Of a stretch of DNA of 64,000 nucleotides, positions 48,316-57,764 are shown piece by piece. The position numbers were made by a program, and so were the translations under genes. The first letter of the stretch is position 1. Each line of letters starts with the position of its first letter. The DNA is taken from positions 186,001-250,000 of the forward strand of contig DAIQOI010000003.1 in assembly GCA_036787955.1 (NCBI GenBank). The letters run 5' to 3'. The notes under the pieces are model-generated. The model searched no databases. It had not been told where the DNA came from and saw only the letters and a program-made list of their open reading frames with translations. Source of the DNA: UBA2336 sp036787955 (GTDB taxonomy: Bacteria; Bacteroidota; Bacteroidia; Cytophagales; Cyclobacteriaceae).

Positions 48316-50760
48316 TCAGGGTTTGATTGTGGTCTTAAACAAAGCCGATTTAGCGGATAGCTCGGCATTGGGATAAAACGATAATCTGCAGTAGCGACCA
48401 TCGGCCCAGCGGGGCAGCAGATTGTCGTAGTACGCGCTGCCCGGATTACCCGACTGCCCCCCGGGATAAACGGCATAAGCCTTCATGTTACCGGGCTCCA
48501 CACTTACAATCATGCGCCACGACGGGCCATGCTTACGCGATGAAGCATTTATTGCGTTGGCATGACCACCGTGCAGCACATGGCGGCTGAATGCCTCCTG
48601 CCTGAGCAGGTGTTCGATGTACGTATCTTTGAAGCGCGCCCACTCCAGTGGTGTATCCGGATGCCCGGCCTTCCATTTTTCTACATCGTTCAGTGCCTCG
48701 CGAAACGACAGCACGACCAGGTCTTTCAGGGTTTCACGTTCCGGTGTTTTCCTGATATCGAAGAAGTCGAGGGTGGGGTATTTTTTCATCAGCCAGATGG
48801 TGGTAAAAGAAGTCGGGTAGGGCAGTGAAAGTGTATCATGGCGCAGCTCGTCCCATATCAGGTTATACAAATTGCTCCACCAGGTGTCGAAATAACAAGG
48901 AGCGCCAAGCCGGGCATCGTATTGAAAGTCCCATTGCTTCAGCAATTTCAGTACCTGCTGCTCTTCTGTGCTCAGCTTTTCTGCAGCTAATGCCTCCAGC
49001 ATCAGCGGCAACACTTCTTCTGCCTTCATGCTGTAATTGTCGTTTTGCAGTTGCATCATGTCACCGACTGTGATGTTATTCATCTCCCGCAGGCGATTAT
49101 TGATTCTGCGGTTTCGGTAGGCTTCGTAACTCACAGCTGTGATGTAATAAGGATACGTGCTGTCGGCCGGATATTGGTTGGCAGAAGACACAAATCCCCG
49201 CTCAGGGTTTTTGTCCATCACGTTATGCTCATAGGGAATATAACCAGAAGGGCCTGAAGCAGATTGGCTTCCATCCATGACAAATCTTCCTTCATCTTTT
49301 TTCCTTGCAGGGAATTTTCCCTGAATGCGCAGGGCAATGTCGCCATTAACCGAGGCGAAGATGAAATTCTGTGCAGGGGAACTGTAATAATCCAGCGCTT
49401 TCATAAAATCATCATGGTGCTGCGCACGGTTCAGGTAGTAAAAAGTCATCACCTCTTCCGACTCATCATGGGCAATCCAGCGGAAGGCCAGGTGTTTCCG
49501 GTTATTTTCGGGCTGAAAATTATCGTCATAGACTACGGGCCCCCATCGTGTGTACACAACCGTGTCATAATATTCGGGCTTACCCCTCACCTTGAAAGTT
49601 TCAATACGCCTGGTGGTTTGCACCCACTTACCATCCAGCAGGTATTTTTCTTTATTCCGGCCATCGAACCTAACCTGATACCAGTCCACCAGGTCGCGCT
49701 GGGCGTTGGTTACACCCCAGGCGATGGAGTCGTTAAAGCCGATGATTATACCGGGCGCACCGGGCAGTGAAACACCCATGGTGTTAATGCCGGGCGCATT
49801 CAACTGAATGGCATACCAGATGGAGGGCAGGGTGGTATTGAGGTGGGGGTCGTTGCAAAGTATCGGGTGTCCGGTAACAGTCTTTTTCCCGCTTACTGCC
49901 CAGTTGTTGCTGGCCATGAACGATTCGGTGAAGTCGGGGCGCAAAGGCCAACGGATAAAATAATCCGCGGTCTCTGCTGTTGTCCTATCGGTTGACGGGG
50001 GAGCAAAATTCCACTTTCCGGGTTTTTCCACGATGGCATCGCCTACCGGTTCGCGGTCGGGGTAAAGGAGATTCACCACCTCATAACCAAACAACCTCAA
50101 GGCATTGGTCATCTCTACATCTTTGTTTCCCATATTCAGCGTTTGTGCCATGCTGCGCAACAGCAGTGCGCACTTCATGTTGGTCCAGGGTTCCGGTTCA
50201 TAATCCAGTAGTTTGTACTCAAGCGGAAGGTTGCGGTAATGCAGGGATGAGATGTAGGCATTAACGCCTTCGGTGTAGGATGAGATGACCTGTTGCGCAA
50301 CCGGATTTTTTTCCATGCCCTTCAGCGCATTTTCGGCCGCGAACACCATGCCCAGTCTGCGTTGCTGCCGGTCGTAATTCAATACGGCATCATCTTTTCC
50401 CGGCCCAAGTATTTCGCTTAAGCGCCCTGCCGCTGCATGCGTCTGGAACTCCATCTGCCACAGCCGATGCATGGCGGTGATATAACCCTGCGAGAAGTAA
50501 AGGTCATGTTCATTGGCAGCAAAGATATGCGGGATGAGGAGGCTGTCCCAGACAATGGTAACAGGACGCTGTACCGCGCGTTGCAGAGTTGCAGGCAGGT
50601 GGGTTTTTGTGCCCTCGATGTTTTGCCAGAGGCCGTGAAAGGGGTCGAGGAATTTGCCGGGCGGAGGGATACGGATGGTGCCGGTTTCCCACCCCCGGCT
50701 CATTGACCACACATACAGCAGCGTTAGTGCTACCGGTAACAGGGTTTTAAGCGATTTCAT
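48316..50760 (-). CDS. Penicillin acylase family Ntn-hydrolase
   Basis: An 814-residue exported precursor: signal peptide or anchor at the N terminus, alpha-chain region, linker, then the beta chain starting at Ser284 in ASNNWAVSGKKT, the N-terminal nucleophile freed by self-cleavage. The following GHPILCNDPHL motif is standard for the family. Members split penicillins, acyl-homoserine lactones or other amides. The substrate is unknown. A quorum-quenching role is possible, but no luxI/luxR gene is nearby. Confidence 0.88.
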   Translation of the reverse strand: MKSLKTLLPVALTLLYVWSMSRGWETGTIRIPPPGKFLDPFHGLWQNIEGTKTHLPATLQRAVQRPVTIVWDSLLIPHIFAANEHDLYFSQGYITAMHRLWQMEFQTHAAAGRLSEILGPGKDDAVLNYDRQQRRLGMVFAAENALKGMEKNPVAQQVISSYTEGVNAYISSLHYRNLPLEYKLLDYEPEPWTNMKCALLLRSMAQTLNMGNKDVEMTNALRLFGYEVVNLLYPDREPVGDAIVEKPGKWNFAPPSTDRTTAETADYFIRWPLRPDFTESFMASNNWAVSGKKTVTGHPILCNDPHLNTTLPSIWYAIQLNAPGINTMGVSLPGAPGIIIGFNDSIAWGVTNAQRDLVDWYQVRFDGRNKEKYLLDGKWVQTTRRIETFKVRGKPEYYDTVVYTRWGPVVYDDNFQPENNRKHLAFRWIAHDESEEVMTFYYLNRAQHHDDFMKALDYYSSPAQNFIFASVNGDIALRIQGKFPARKKDEGRFVMDGSQSASGPSGYIPYEHNVMDKNPERGFVSSANQYPADSTYPYYITAVSYEAYRNRRINNRLREMNNITVGDMMQLQNDNYSMKAEEVLPLMLEALAAEKLSTEEQQVLKLLKQWDFQYDARLGAPCYFDTWWSNLYNLIWDELRHDTLSLPYPTSFTTIWLMKKYPTLDFFDIRKTPERETLKDLVVLSFREALNDVEKWKAGHPDTPLEWARFKDTYIEHLLRQEAFSRHVLHGGHANAINASSRKHGPSWRMIVSVEPGNMKAYAVYPGGQSGNPGSAYYDNLLPRWADGRYCRLSFYPNAELSAKSALFKTTIKP

Positions 50761-50796
50761 CGTGCTGGTAATGAACGGAAACTTAACAATAATTTC

Positions 50797-50804
50797 TAAT
50801 TTTG
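50797..50804 (+). promoter_or_regulatory. Promoter -7 element before kdsC (TAATTTTG)
   Basis: A perfect TAnnTTTG match 17 bp before the GTG at 50822. It argues against longer kdsC frames starting upstream. Confidence 0.45.
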
Positions 50805-50821
50805 AACCCGGATTTTTGATT

Positions 50822-51361
50822 GTGAAAAAGATTCTTGCGCGTTATTCCAAATTGCAGATTCTAAAGGCCCGTCAGGTTCGGGCAATTTTTTTTGATGTAG
50901 ATGGTGTGCTTACAGACGGTAAGATTATTTATGACAGCGAAGGACGGGAGTTGAAAATGTTTGATGTGAAAGACGGACTGATTGTAAGCTACCTGAAGAA
51001 GGCGGGCATCCTACTCGGGGCCATTACCGGCAGGGAAACGCCAGCCGTGGCGCAGCGCATGCATGAACTGAAGGTTGATTTCTGCCACCAGGGCATCACC
51101 GATAAAGCAGACGTATGCCGCAAGCTGATGAAGCACTATAACCTGAAGTCAAAGGAAACAGCCTATATAGGTGACGACATAAATGACCTGCCGGTGTTTG
51201 ATGAAGTAGGCTTTGCGGTTTGTCCTGCCGATGCACCGGTTTACGTTCGCGATAAGGCCGATTTGGTTACTTTTGCAAAGGGTGGGCAGGGATCTTTCCG
51301 GGAGCTGGCCGATCTGATTCTTATCGCACAATCAAAGCATCCTGTGCAAAAGCGATCATGA
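50822..51361 (+). CDS. kdsC: 3-deoxy-D-manno-octulosonate 8-phosphate phosphatase
   Basis: A 179-residue HAD-superfamily (type C0, capless) phosphatase that dephosphorylates KDO 8-phosphate for lipopolysaccharide. Nucleophile motif FFDVDGVLTDGK, then ITGRETPAVAQR, LMKHYNLKSKETAYIGDDINDLPVF. Start GTG 50822 gives the normal length and lies downstream of a TAATTTTG promoter element. Longer frames into the neighbouring gene's upstream region are rejected. kdsA follows 19 bp later. Confidence 0.92.
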   Translation: MKKILARYSKLQILKARQVRAIFFDVDGVLTDGKIIYDSEGRELKMFDVKDGLIVSYLKKAGILLGAITGRETPAVAQRMHELKVDFCHQGITDKADVCRKLMKHYNLKSKETAYIGDDINDLPVFDEVGFAVCPADAPVYVRDKADLVTFAKGGQGSFRELADLILIAQSKHPVQKRS

Positions 51362-51380
51362 TGTGCTAAAGACTTTTTAT

Positions 51381-52217
51381 ATGGAAAAATTTAAAGAGCC
51401 AGTAAGAATTAATAAAGACATCACTTTGGGCGGTAACAGAATGGTGCTTTTTGCCGGCCCCTGTGCGGCCGAAAGTTACGATATATGCATGGAGACCGGC
51501 TCGTATGTGAAGGGTGTATGTGAACAGCTGGGGATAGACTATGTGTTTAAGGCATCATTCGACAAAGCCAACCGCACGTCCGGCTCGTCTTACCGCGGAC
51601 CTGCCATGGATCAGGGACTTGAAATCTTAAACCGTGTGCGAAAAGACTTAAACGTACCCGTGGTTACCGATGTGCACGAGTCGGTTCAGTGTGCCGAGGT
51701 GGCATCGGTCGTGGATGTGTTGCAGATACCCGCCTTTTTGTGCAGGCAGACCGACCTGCTGAAAGCCGCTGCGCGTACGGGTAAGCCTGTAAAAATCAAG
51801 AAAGGACAGTTTATGGCGCCTGAAGACATGAAATATGCCGTGGACAAGGTAAGGGGAGAGGGCAATGCGAATGTGTTTCTGACAGAGCGCGGTGTAAGCT
51901 TTGGATACCATACGCTGGTGGTGGATATGCGTTCGCTGCCGGTGATGCGACAGTTTACACCGGTGGTGTTCGATGTTACCCATTCGGTTCAGCAGCCCGG
52001 AGGCATGGGCGGTTCTTCGGGTGGACAGCGGCAGTTTGCGCCTTTTCTCGCACGGGCCGCTGCAGCCACCGGCGTTGATGGCTTCTTTATTGAAACCCAC
52101 CCCAACCCCGATAAGGCGCTGAGCGACGGGCCGAATATGATACCGCTGCAGGAGATGGAGGATTTTCTCATAATGATTAAGAGCTTCTGGGATCTTCACC
52201 GCAAAACGGTCAGGTAA
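51381..52217 (+). CDS. kdsA: 3-deoxy-8-phosphooctulonate synthase
   Basis: A 278-residue (beta/alpha)8 enzyme joining phosphoenolpyruvate with arabinose 5-phosphate. Motifs: LFAGPCAAES, KASFDKANRTSGSSYRGPAM, LQIPAFLCRQTDL, KKGQFMAPEDM, FDVTHSVQQPGG. It works just before KdsC in KDO synthesis. Start: ATG 51381. The six-codon longer frame is less likely. Confidence 0.95.
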   Translation: MEKFKEPVRINKDITLGGNRMVLFAGPCAAESYDICMETGSYVKGVCEQLGIDYVFKASFDKANRTSGSSYRGPAMDQGLEILNRVRKDLNVPVVTDVHESVQCAEVASVVDVLQIPAFLCRQTDLLKAAARTGKPVKIKKGQFMAPEDMKYAVDKVRGEGNANVFLTERGVSFGYHTLVVDMRSLPVMRQFTPVVFDVTHSVQQPGGMGGSSGGQRQFAPFLARAAAATGVDGFFIETHPNPDKALSDGPNMIPLQEMEDFLIMIKSFWDLHRKTVR

Positions 52218-52335
52218 AAGCTTAATACACTTACTTCTCAATAGTTTTCGTCAAAAATACCAGCGCTTTTCCGCAGGAACGCGGGATAATCTTGTTCAGC
52301 AATCAGGTCAGGTAAGGGATTACGGGGTACTTTTT

Positions 52336-52343
52336 TATATTTG
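52336..52343 (+). promoter_or_regulatory. Promoter -7 element of the SLC13-cys operon (TATATTTG)
   Basis: A perfect TAnnTTTG match. The TTG codon at 52341 is part of it, so translation from there is improbable; the next in-frame start is GTG 52365. Confidence 0.55.
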
Positions 52344-52364
52344 TCGCCAAAATCTATCAAATTA

Positions 52365-54122
52365 GTGGATTTTAGTATTCTTCATGGTTTTGTAACCGGT
52401 GTCCTGGTGTTGCTGATTTTGTCGCTTTACCGCGAATGGGTCAATCCGGCACTTAGCTTTTTTCTGGTTGTGCTCATCTTTCTGATAGGGGGCATGCTTA
52501 CACCTGCCGAAGCGCTTCAAGGATTGGGCAACCCTCAGCTCATCGTGATTTTTCTGCTCATGCTCGTAACTGCCGGCCTGCGCGAATTGCTGGGCAGTAA
52601 TTTTTTTACACGATTGTTCAGACCCGGGCTTTCACCCCGTGCATTTTTATTGCGCTTGATGGTTTCGGTTTCTTCGGTATCGGCTTTTCTGAACAACACA
52701 CCCATCGTGGCATTCCTGATCCCCTACGTACGCGAATGGGCGGCACGAAAAGGTGTGCCTGCATCCCGCTACCTTATACCCTTGTCGTACGCCACCATAC
52801 TGGGCGGAATGATCACGGTGGTGGGTACATCCACCAACCTGATACTCGCCGGACTCATGACTTCGCATGGCCTGCCCATGCCATCATTTACTGATTTTAT
52901 GTATCTGGGCCTGCTGGTAACAGTCGTTGGCTGGATATACCTCTATTTTATAGGTTATCATCTCCTGCCCGAAAACAGAAGTCAGTTGGATGCGGTAAAA
53001 GAAAACCGTACCGAATACATTGTTGAAATAATGGTTTATGAAAAATCACCATTGGTTGGCAAGACGGTGAAAGAAGCGGGCCTGCGCAACCTGCGCGAGC
53101 TTTTCCTGGCAGAAATTGTACGCGGTGAGGAAGTTATTTCACCGGTTAAGCCGGACGAAGTTTTGCAGGCCAATGATCTGCTTTTCTTTTCAGGCAATAC
53201 CCGGGCCATATCCCGGCTGGTTCAGGCTCATGAAGGACTTCGGTTTCCGCAACAGCCGGTAAGCGGTGTATTCCATTTTGTGGAAGCCGTGGTGCCTGCC
53301 AATTCCGATCTTATTGGCAAACGAATACGTGATTCAGACTTCAGAAGACGCTTTAATGCTTCTATTATAGCCATTCACCGCAACGGGAAAAAAGTAGCCG
53401 GCAGAATTGGTGAGACGGTGCTGGCAGGAGGAGATTTTTTGTTGTTACTAACCAACGAACAGACACCCAAATTTACAACGCATGATAATCTGTATTTTGT
53501 GTCAAGACCTGAGCAGTATAACGGCCTAAAGCCCGGAGTAAAATGGATTATTGCCACATCGTGTATACTACTGCTGATTGCCGGTATTATTGGATTACTC
53601 AACTTATTTACAGCATCACTGCTTGCATTGAGTATCTTTATTTTGAGTGGCGTGATGACTTACGAACGGATCAGGAAAAATCTTGACTTCAGCTTGCTGG
53701 TGGTGCTGGTTTCCTCGCTTGCCATAGCTACTGCGTTGGAAAAGACCGGAACAGCCAATGTAATTGCCGATGCAATACTGAGGGCATCCTCCTCGGCTGA
53801 TCCGCGGACAGGGTTAGTTGTTCTTTTTGCAGCCACAATACTGCTTACTGCTATCGTTACCAATCCGGCAGCTGTTTCAATGATGTTCCCGGTGGCGGTG
53901 TCGCTGGCTGAACGCCTGCATATAAATCCGCTGCCCTACTGCATAGCCATTGCCTTTGCGGCATCTGGCGACTTTATGACACCCATCGGTTACCAGACCA
54001 ACCTGATGGTGTATGGCCCGGGTGGATACACATTCCGCGACTTCGTCAGGGTTGGTACACCGCTCACTATCATTTATTCTTTGCTATGCATTGGGTTTAT
54101 CGTTTGGTATTATCAGTTATAA
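52365..54122 (+). CDS. SLC13-family anion permease with TrkA-C (RCK_C) domains, probable sulfate importer
   Basis: A 585-residue inner-membrane protein with about ten to twelve helices in two halves. The first half has FLNNTPIVAFLIPYV and TVVGTSTNLILAGLM, and the second half has IVTNPAAVSMMFPVA and SGDFMTPIGYQTNLMVYGPGGY, the usual SLC13 repeats. Two TrkA-C-like domains lie between them (about residues 205-360). Its position 17 bp before cysC strongly suggests sulfate as substrate. Start GTG 52365 is chosen because the TTG 24 bp upstream is part of a promoter element. Confidence 0.88.
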   Translation: MDFSILHGFVTGVLVLLILSLYREWVNPALSFFLVVLIFLIGGMLTPAEALQGLGNPQLIVIFLLMLVTAGLRELLGSNFFTRLFRPGLSPRAFLLRLMVSVSSVSAFLNNTPIVAFLIPYVREWAARKGVPASRYLIPLSYATILGGMITVVGTSTNLILAGLMTSHGLPMPSFTDFMYLGLLVTVVGWIYLYFIGYHLLPENRSQLDAVKENRTEYIVEIMVYEKSPLVGKTVKEAGLRNLRELFLAEIVRGEEVISPVKPDEVLQANDLLFFSGNTRAISRLVQAHEGLRFPQQPVSGVFHFVEAVVPANSDLIGKRIRDSDFRRRFNASIIAIHRNGKKVAGRIGETVLAGGDFLLLLTNEQTPKFTTHDNLYFVSRPEQYNGLKPGVKWIIATSCILLLIAGIIGLLNLFTASLLALSIFILSGVMTYERIRKNLDFSLLVVLVSSLAIATALEKTGTANVIADAILRASSSADPRTGLVVLFAATILLTAIVTNPAAVSMMFPVAVSLAERLHINPLPYCIAIAFAASGDFMTPIGYQTNLMVYGPGGYTFRDFVRVGTPLTIIYSLLCIGFIVWYYQL

Positions 54123-54139
54123 ATTTTTAGCCTGTAAAG

Positions 54140-54730
54140 ATGTCTGTGCTACACCCAACCCACTCATTAATTTCTCCCGATGACCGGGTCCGGCAAATGC
54201 GTCAGCGATCGTTGCTCATCTGGTTTACCGGCCTGTCGGGTTCAGGCAAGTCAACACTCGCTGTGCAGCTTGAGCATGCACTGTTTCAACAGGGCTTCAA
54301 AGTTTTCTTTCTCGATGGCGATGCGCTGCGCACCGGCCTTAACGCTGATCTGGGATTTAACGAAGAGCACCGCAAGGAAAATATCCGCAGGGCAGGAGAG
54401 GTATGCCGCCTCTTGCTCGACAGCGGCCTGGTCGTAATCACGGCTTTTATTTCACCCTACCGGCGTGACCGGGATAAGGTACGAGAGGCTGTTGGTGCGG
54501 GCCGGTACTTTGAAGTGTATGTGGATACCCCGCTTGAGGTGTGCGAGCAACGGGATGTTAAGGGCTTGTACAAAAAGGCACGTTTGGGCGAGATAAAAAA
54601 TTTTACCGGCATTGATTCGCCTTATGAAATACCTGAAAGGCCGGATGCCATCGTGCGGACAACAGAAATACAGGTTGAGCAGGCAGTTGCTGAACTGTTA
54701 AAAATGATAATACCACGCATTCAGCTATGA
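54140..54730 (+). CDS. cysC: Adenylylsulfate kinase
   Basis: A 196-residue P-loop kinase that phosphorylates adenosine 5'-phosphosulfate to PAPS. Walker A GLSGSGKSTLA, then FFLDGDALRTGLNADLGFNEEHRKENIRRAGEV, FISPYRRDRDKVRE and VDTPLEVCEQRDVKGLYKKARLGEIKNFTGIDSPYE. All catalytic elements are intact. Overlaps cysD by 4 bp (ATGA). Its presence commits sulfate to PAPS. Confidence 0.94.
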   Translation: MSVLHPTHSLISPDDRVRQMRQRSLLIWFTGLSGSGKSTLAVQLEHALFQQGFKVFFLDGDALRTGLNADLGFNEEHRKENIRRAGEVCRLLLDSGLVVITAFISPYRRDRDKVREAVGAGRYFEVYVDTPLEVCEQRDVKGLYKKARLGEIKNFTGIDSPYEIPERPDAIVRTTEIQVEQAVAELLKMIIPRIQL

Positions 54731-55632
54731 GCACCTATTACTTATCGCATCTTGATGAACTGGAATCCGAAGCCATCTTCGTTATCCGCGAAGTGGTGGC
54801 TCAGTTTGAGCGGCCGGCTCTGTTATTTTCTGGCGGAAAAGACTCCATCGTGCTGGCCTTTCTGTCGCGCAAGGCATTCTACCCCGCACGCATTCCCTTT
54901 CCGCTGGTACACATAGATACAGGACACAATTTTCCGGAAACCATGGAATACCGCGACTGGCTGGTAAAAGAACTGGGTGTTCAGCTCATTGTAGGATCGG
55001 TGCAGGAAAGCATTGACAAGGGCCGTGTGAAGGAAGAAACAGGCTATTATGCCAGCCGCAATGCCCTGCAAACAGTAACGCTGCTCGATACGATTGAAGA
55101 ATACAAATTTGATGCAGCCATGGGGGGCGCACGCAGGGACGAAGAAAAGGCACGTGCCAAGGAACGCTTCTTCTCCCACCGCGATGAATTTGGACAATGG
55201 GATCCGAAAAACCAGCGCCCGGAGTTGTGGCACCTGTTTAACGGCCGCAAGCATTCGGGTGAGCACTTCAGGGTCTTTCCCATCTCTAACTGGACCGAGC
55301 TGGATGTATGGCAGTATCTTCAGCGGGAGAATATTCCTTTGCCTAAACTTTACTTTGCCCATGAACGGCAAGTAATTGAGCGCGATGGCGTGCTGCTGTC
55401 TGTTTCGCCTTGGCTTAAGCTCAAACCCGATGAAAAGCCTATGGTGAAGCGCGTGCGCTTCCGCACCTGCGGTGATATGCCCATAACCGGTGCGGTTGAA
55501 TCGGATGCGGATACCATTGAAAAAATTATTGCCGAAGTAGCCGCTTCGCGCAAAACCGAAAGAGGAACCCGTGCCGATGATAAACGCGGGGAGACTTCGA
55601 TGGAAGACAGAAAGAAAGCGGGATACTTTTAG
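54727..55632 (+). CDS. cysD: Sulfate adenylyltransferase subunit 2
   Basis: A 301-residue PAPS-reductase-like ATP pyrophosphatase that forms APS from ATP and sulfate with CysN. P-loop LLFSGGKDSIVLAFLSRKAF, HIDTGHNFPETMEYRD, AMGGARRDEEKARAKERFFS, FPISNWTELDVWQYLQREN, and FRTCGDMPITGAVES. It lies between cysC and cysN. Confidence 0.95.
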   Translation: MSTYYLSHLDELESEAIFVIREVVAQFERPALLFSGGKDSIVLAFLSRKAFYPARIPFPLVHIDTGHNFPETMEYRDWLVKELGVQLIVGSVQESIDKGRVKEETGYYASRNALQTVTLLDTIEEYKFDAAMGGARRDEEKARAKERFFSHRDEFGQWDPKNQRPELWHLFNGRKHSGEHFRVFPISNWTELDVWQYLQRENIPLPKLYFAHERQVIERDGVLLSVSPWLKLKPDEKPMVKRVRFRTCGDMPITGAVESDADTIEKIIAEVAASRKTERGTRADDKRGETSMEDRKKAGYF

Positions 55633-55668
55633 GCGATTTTCAGAAAACCTGTACATGTAAACCAGTTT

Positions 55669-56913
55669 ATGAATCAGTTATTGCGCTTTACTACAGCCGG
55701 CAGCGTGGATGACGGGAAGAGCACGCTGATAGGCAGATTGCTATACGACAGCAAATCGGTTTTTGAAGATCAGCTGGAGGCAGTTCAGCAATCAAGCCTG
55801 CGTAAGGGATTTGATTATGTAGACCTTTCCCTGCTTACCGATGGATTGAAGTCGGAACGGGAGCAGGGCATCACCATTGATGTGGCCTATCGGTATTTTT
55901 CAACACCAAAACGCAAGTTTATCATTGCCGATACCCCCGGACACATTCAGTACACGCGCAACATGGTAACCGGTGCATCAACGGCCAACCTGGCATTGAT
56001 ACTGATTGATGCACGCAAAGGACTTGTGGAGCAAACCTTCCGGCATTCATTCATCGCTTCATTACTGAAGATACCGCATATTGTGGTATGCGTGAATAAA
56101 ATGGACCTGGTGAACTACAGGGAGGAAGTGTTTGAAAAAATAGTAGAGGATTACAAGGCATTTTCATCCAAACTCGAAGTTTCGGATATTCAGTTTGTGC
56201 CCATCAGCGCACTGCACGGCGACAATGTGGTGAACCGTTCCGGAAATATGCCCTGGTATAAGGGTGCTACGCTGATGCACGTGCTGGAAACGGTACACAT
56301 TGAAAGTGACAACAATCATATTGATGCACGTTTCCCTGTACAATATGTTATCAGGCCGCACACCAAAGAGCATGCCGACTTCCGCGGATATGCCGGAAGA
56401 ATTGCCGGTGGAATATTCCGAAGTGGTGATGAAGTGCTTGTGCTGCCTGCCGGGTATACAACGCGGATAAAATCAATTCATTTGGCCGATACCCGGCTTC
56501 AAGAAGCTTTCGCCCCGATGTCGGTGGTTGTAACCCTGGAAGATGAAATGGATGTGAGCCGCGGAGATATGATTTGCAAGCCCAACAACCAGCCCGAAGT
56601 TTCGCAGGATATCGACATGATGCTTTGCTGGATGAACCCAAAAGCTGCTTCGCTGCAGGCCAGATTCATCGTACGTCACACCACGCAGGAGGTGCGTGGC
56701 ATTTTAAAGGAAATACAGTACCGCCTCGATATCAATACGTTGCAGCGGGTTGAGGGGGTGGATCAGCTGGCGATGAACGATTTGGCCCGGGTGAGAATAC
56801 GCACAGCCAGGCCACTGATGTTCGACAGTTACCGCAGAAACCGCGTTACCGGAAGCCTGATACTGATTGATGAAAGCACCAATGAAACTGTTGGTGCCGG
56901 GATGATTGTGTGA
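55669..56913 (+). CDS. cysN: Sulfate adenylyltransferase subunit 1 (GTPase)
   Basis: A 414-residue EF-Tu-like GTPase that drives APS formation by CysD. G1 TAGSVDDGKSTLIGRLLYDS, G2 REQGITIDVAYRYF, G3 IADTPGHIQYTRNM, G4 CVNKMDLV. It lacks a fused APS kinase, which is separate here. Shorter than the E. coli protein (475 residues) but with all three domains. Begins 36 bp after cysD. Confidence 0.94.
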   Translation: MNQLLRFTTAGSVDDGKSTLIGRLLYDSKSVFEDQLEAVQQSSLRKGFDYVDLSLLTDGLKSEREQGITIDVAYRYFSTPKRKFIIADTPGHIQYTRNMVTGASTANLALILIDARKGLVEQTFRHSFIASLLKIPHIVVCVNKMDLVNYREEVFEKIVEDYKAFSSKLEVSDIQFVPISALHGDNVVNRSGNMPWYKGATLMHVLETVHIESDNNHIDARFPVQYVIRPHTKEHADFRGYAGRIAGGIFRSGDEVLVLPAGYTTRIKSIHLADTRLQEAFAPMSVVVTLEDEMDVSRGDMICKPNNQPEVSQDIDMMLCWMNPKAASLQARFIVRHTTQEVRGILKEIQYRLDINTLQRVEGVDQLAMNDLARVRIRTARPLMFDSYRRNRVTGSLILIDESTNETVGAGMIV

Positions 56914-56918
56914 AAAAA

Positions 56919-57695
56919 ATGAATACTGAATTGACAAGACAGCTTGTTAACATAGCAATTGATGCCGCATGCGCTGCCAGCGAGGCGATATGCGAAATAT
57001 ATCAATCAACGACCGTTAAAACTGATATAAAGCCAGACCATTCACCGCTCACTGATGCCGATAAACGATCCCATCAGATCATTTTGAATCACCTCACCAG
57101 AACCAACATCCCCGTTCTAAGCGAAGAGGGAAAAGAGATCCCTTATGAAGTAAGGAAGGAATGGGAGTATCTTTGGCTGGTCGATCCGCTGGATGGCACG
57201 AAGGAATTCCTGAGCCGGAATGGCGAGTTTACGGTCAACATCGCGCTCATTCACCGGCATAGCCCGGTGCTTGGTGTGATAGCCGTGCCGGTATCCGGAG
57301 ATGTGTATTTTGGCGGAAAAGATATCGGGGCGTTTGTAAGGCGCAGGGGCGTAGATGTTGCACTTCCTGTGCGTAGTGCGGCTGATCTTCGCCAGCCAGG
57401 CTTGCGTGTGGTGGCTTCGCGCTCACACATGAATGAAGAGACACGCACTTTTATCGAAAGTTTAAAAAATCCCGTACTTGTGTCAAAAGGAAGCAGTCTC
57501 AAATTTATGATGTTGGCCGAAGGAGAGGCTGATATTTATCCGCGATTGGCGACCACCATGGAGTGGGACACGGCCGCTGCACAGGCCATCCTGGCCAAAA
57601 CAGGTTATAAACTGATTAAGCAACATACCAACGAAGAACTTTTTTACAACAAGCCCGACTTACAAAACCCTTCTTTTATTTGTTTGAATTTCTGA
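56919..57695 (+). CDS. cysQ: 3'(2'),5'-bisphosphate nucleotidase
   Basis: A 258-residue Mg-dependent, lithium-sensitive-type phosphatase that converts PAP to AMP, removing the by-product of PAPS use. The metal-site motifs are LSEEGKEI, WLVDPLDGTKEFLSRNGEF and MEWDTAAAQAIL. The ATG at 56919 is preferred; a GTG at 56910 overlapping the cysN stop is also possible. It completes the PAPS-forming and PAP-recycling set. Confidence 0.93.
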   Translation: MNTELTRQLVNIAIDAACAASEAICEIYQSTTVKTDIKPDHSPLTDADKRSHQIILNHLTRTNIPVLSEEGKEIPYEVRKEWEYLWLVDPLDGTKEFLSRNGEFTVNIALIHRHSPVLGVIAVPVSGDVYFGGKDIGAFVRRRGVDVALPVRSAADLRQPGLRVVASRSHMNEETRTFIESLKNPVLVSKGSSLKFMMLAEGEADIYPRLATTMEWDTAAAQAILAKTGYKLIKQHTNEELFYNKPDLQNPSFICLNF

Positions 57696-57717
57696 GGCTG
57701 CCAGCCCGGATTAATTT

Positions 57718-57747
57718 TTTGGGGCCACTTTAAAAACTTTACATTTG
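57718..57747 (+). promoter_or_regulatory. Consensus promoter at the start of the polysaccharide genes (TTTG, 18 bp, TACATTTG)
   Basis: TTTG 57718-57721 and TACATTTG 57740-57747 match both boxes of the Bacteroidota promoter. It lies 17 bp before the UDP-glucuronate decarboxylase start, separating the cys operon from the polysaccharide operon. Confidence 0.7.
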
Positions 57748-57764
57748 CGGGAATTTGAAAGGCT

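Noticed and set aside
48316..50760. Antibiotic resistance by a penicillin acylase
   Set aside because: Family membership does not give substrate; no resistance context is present.
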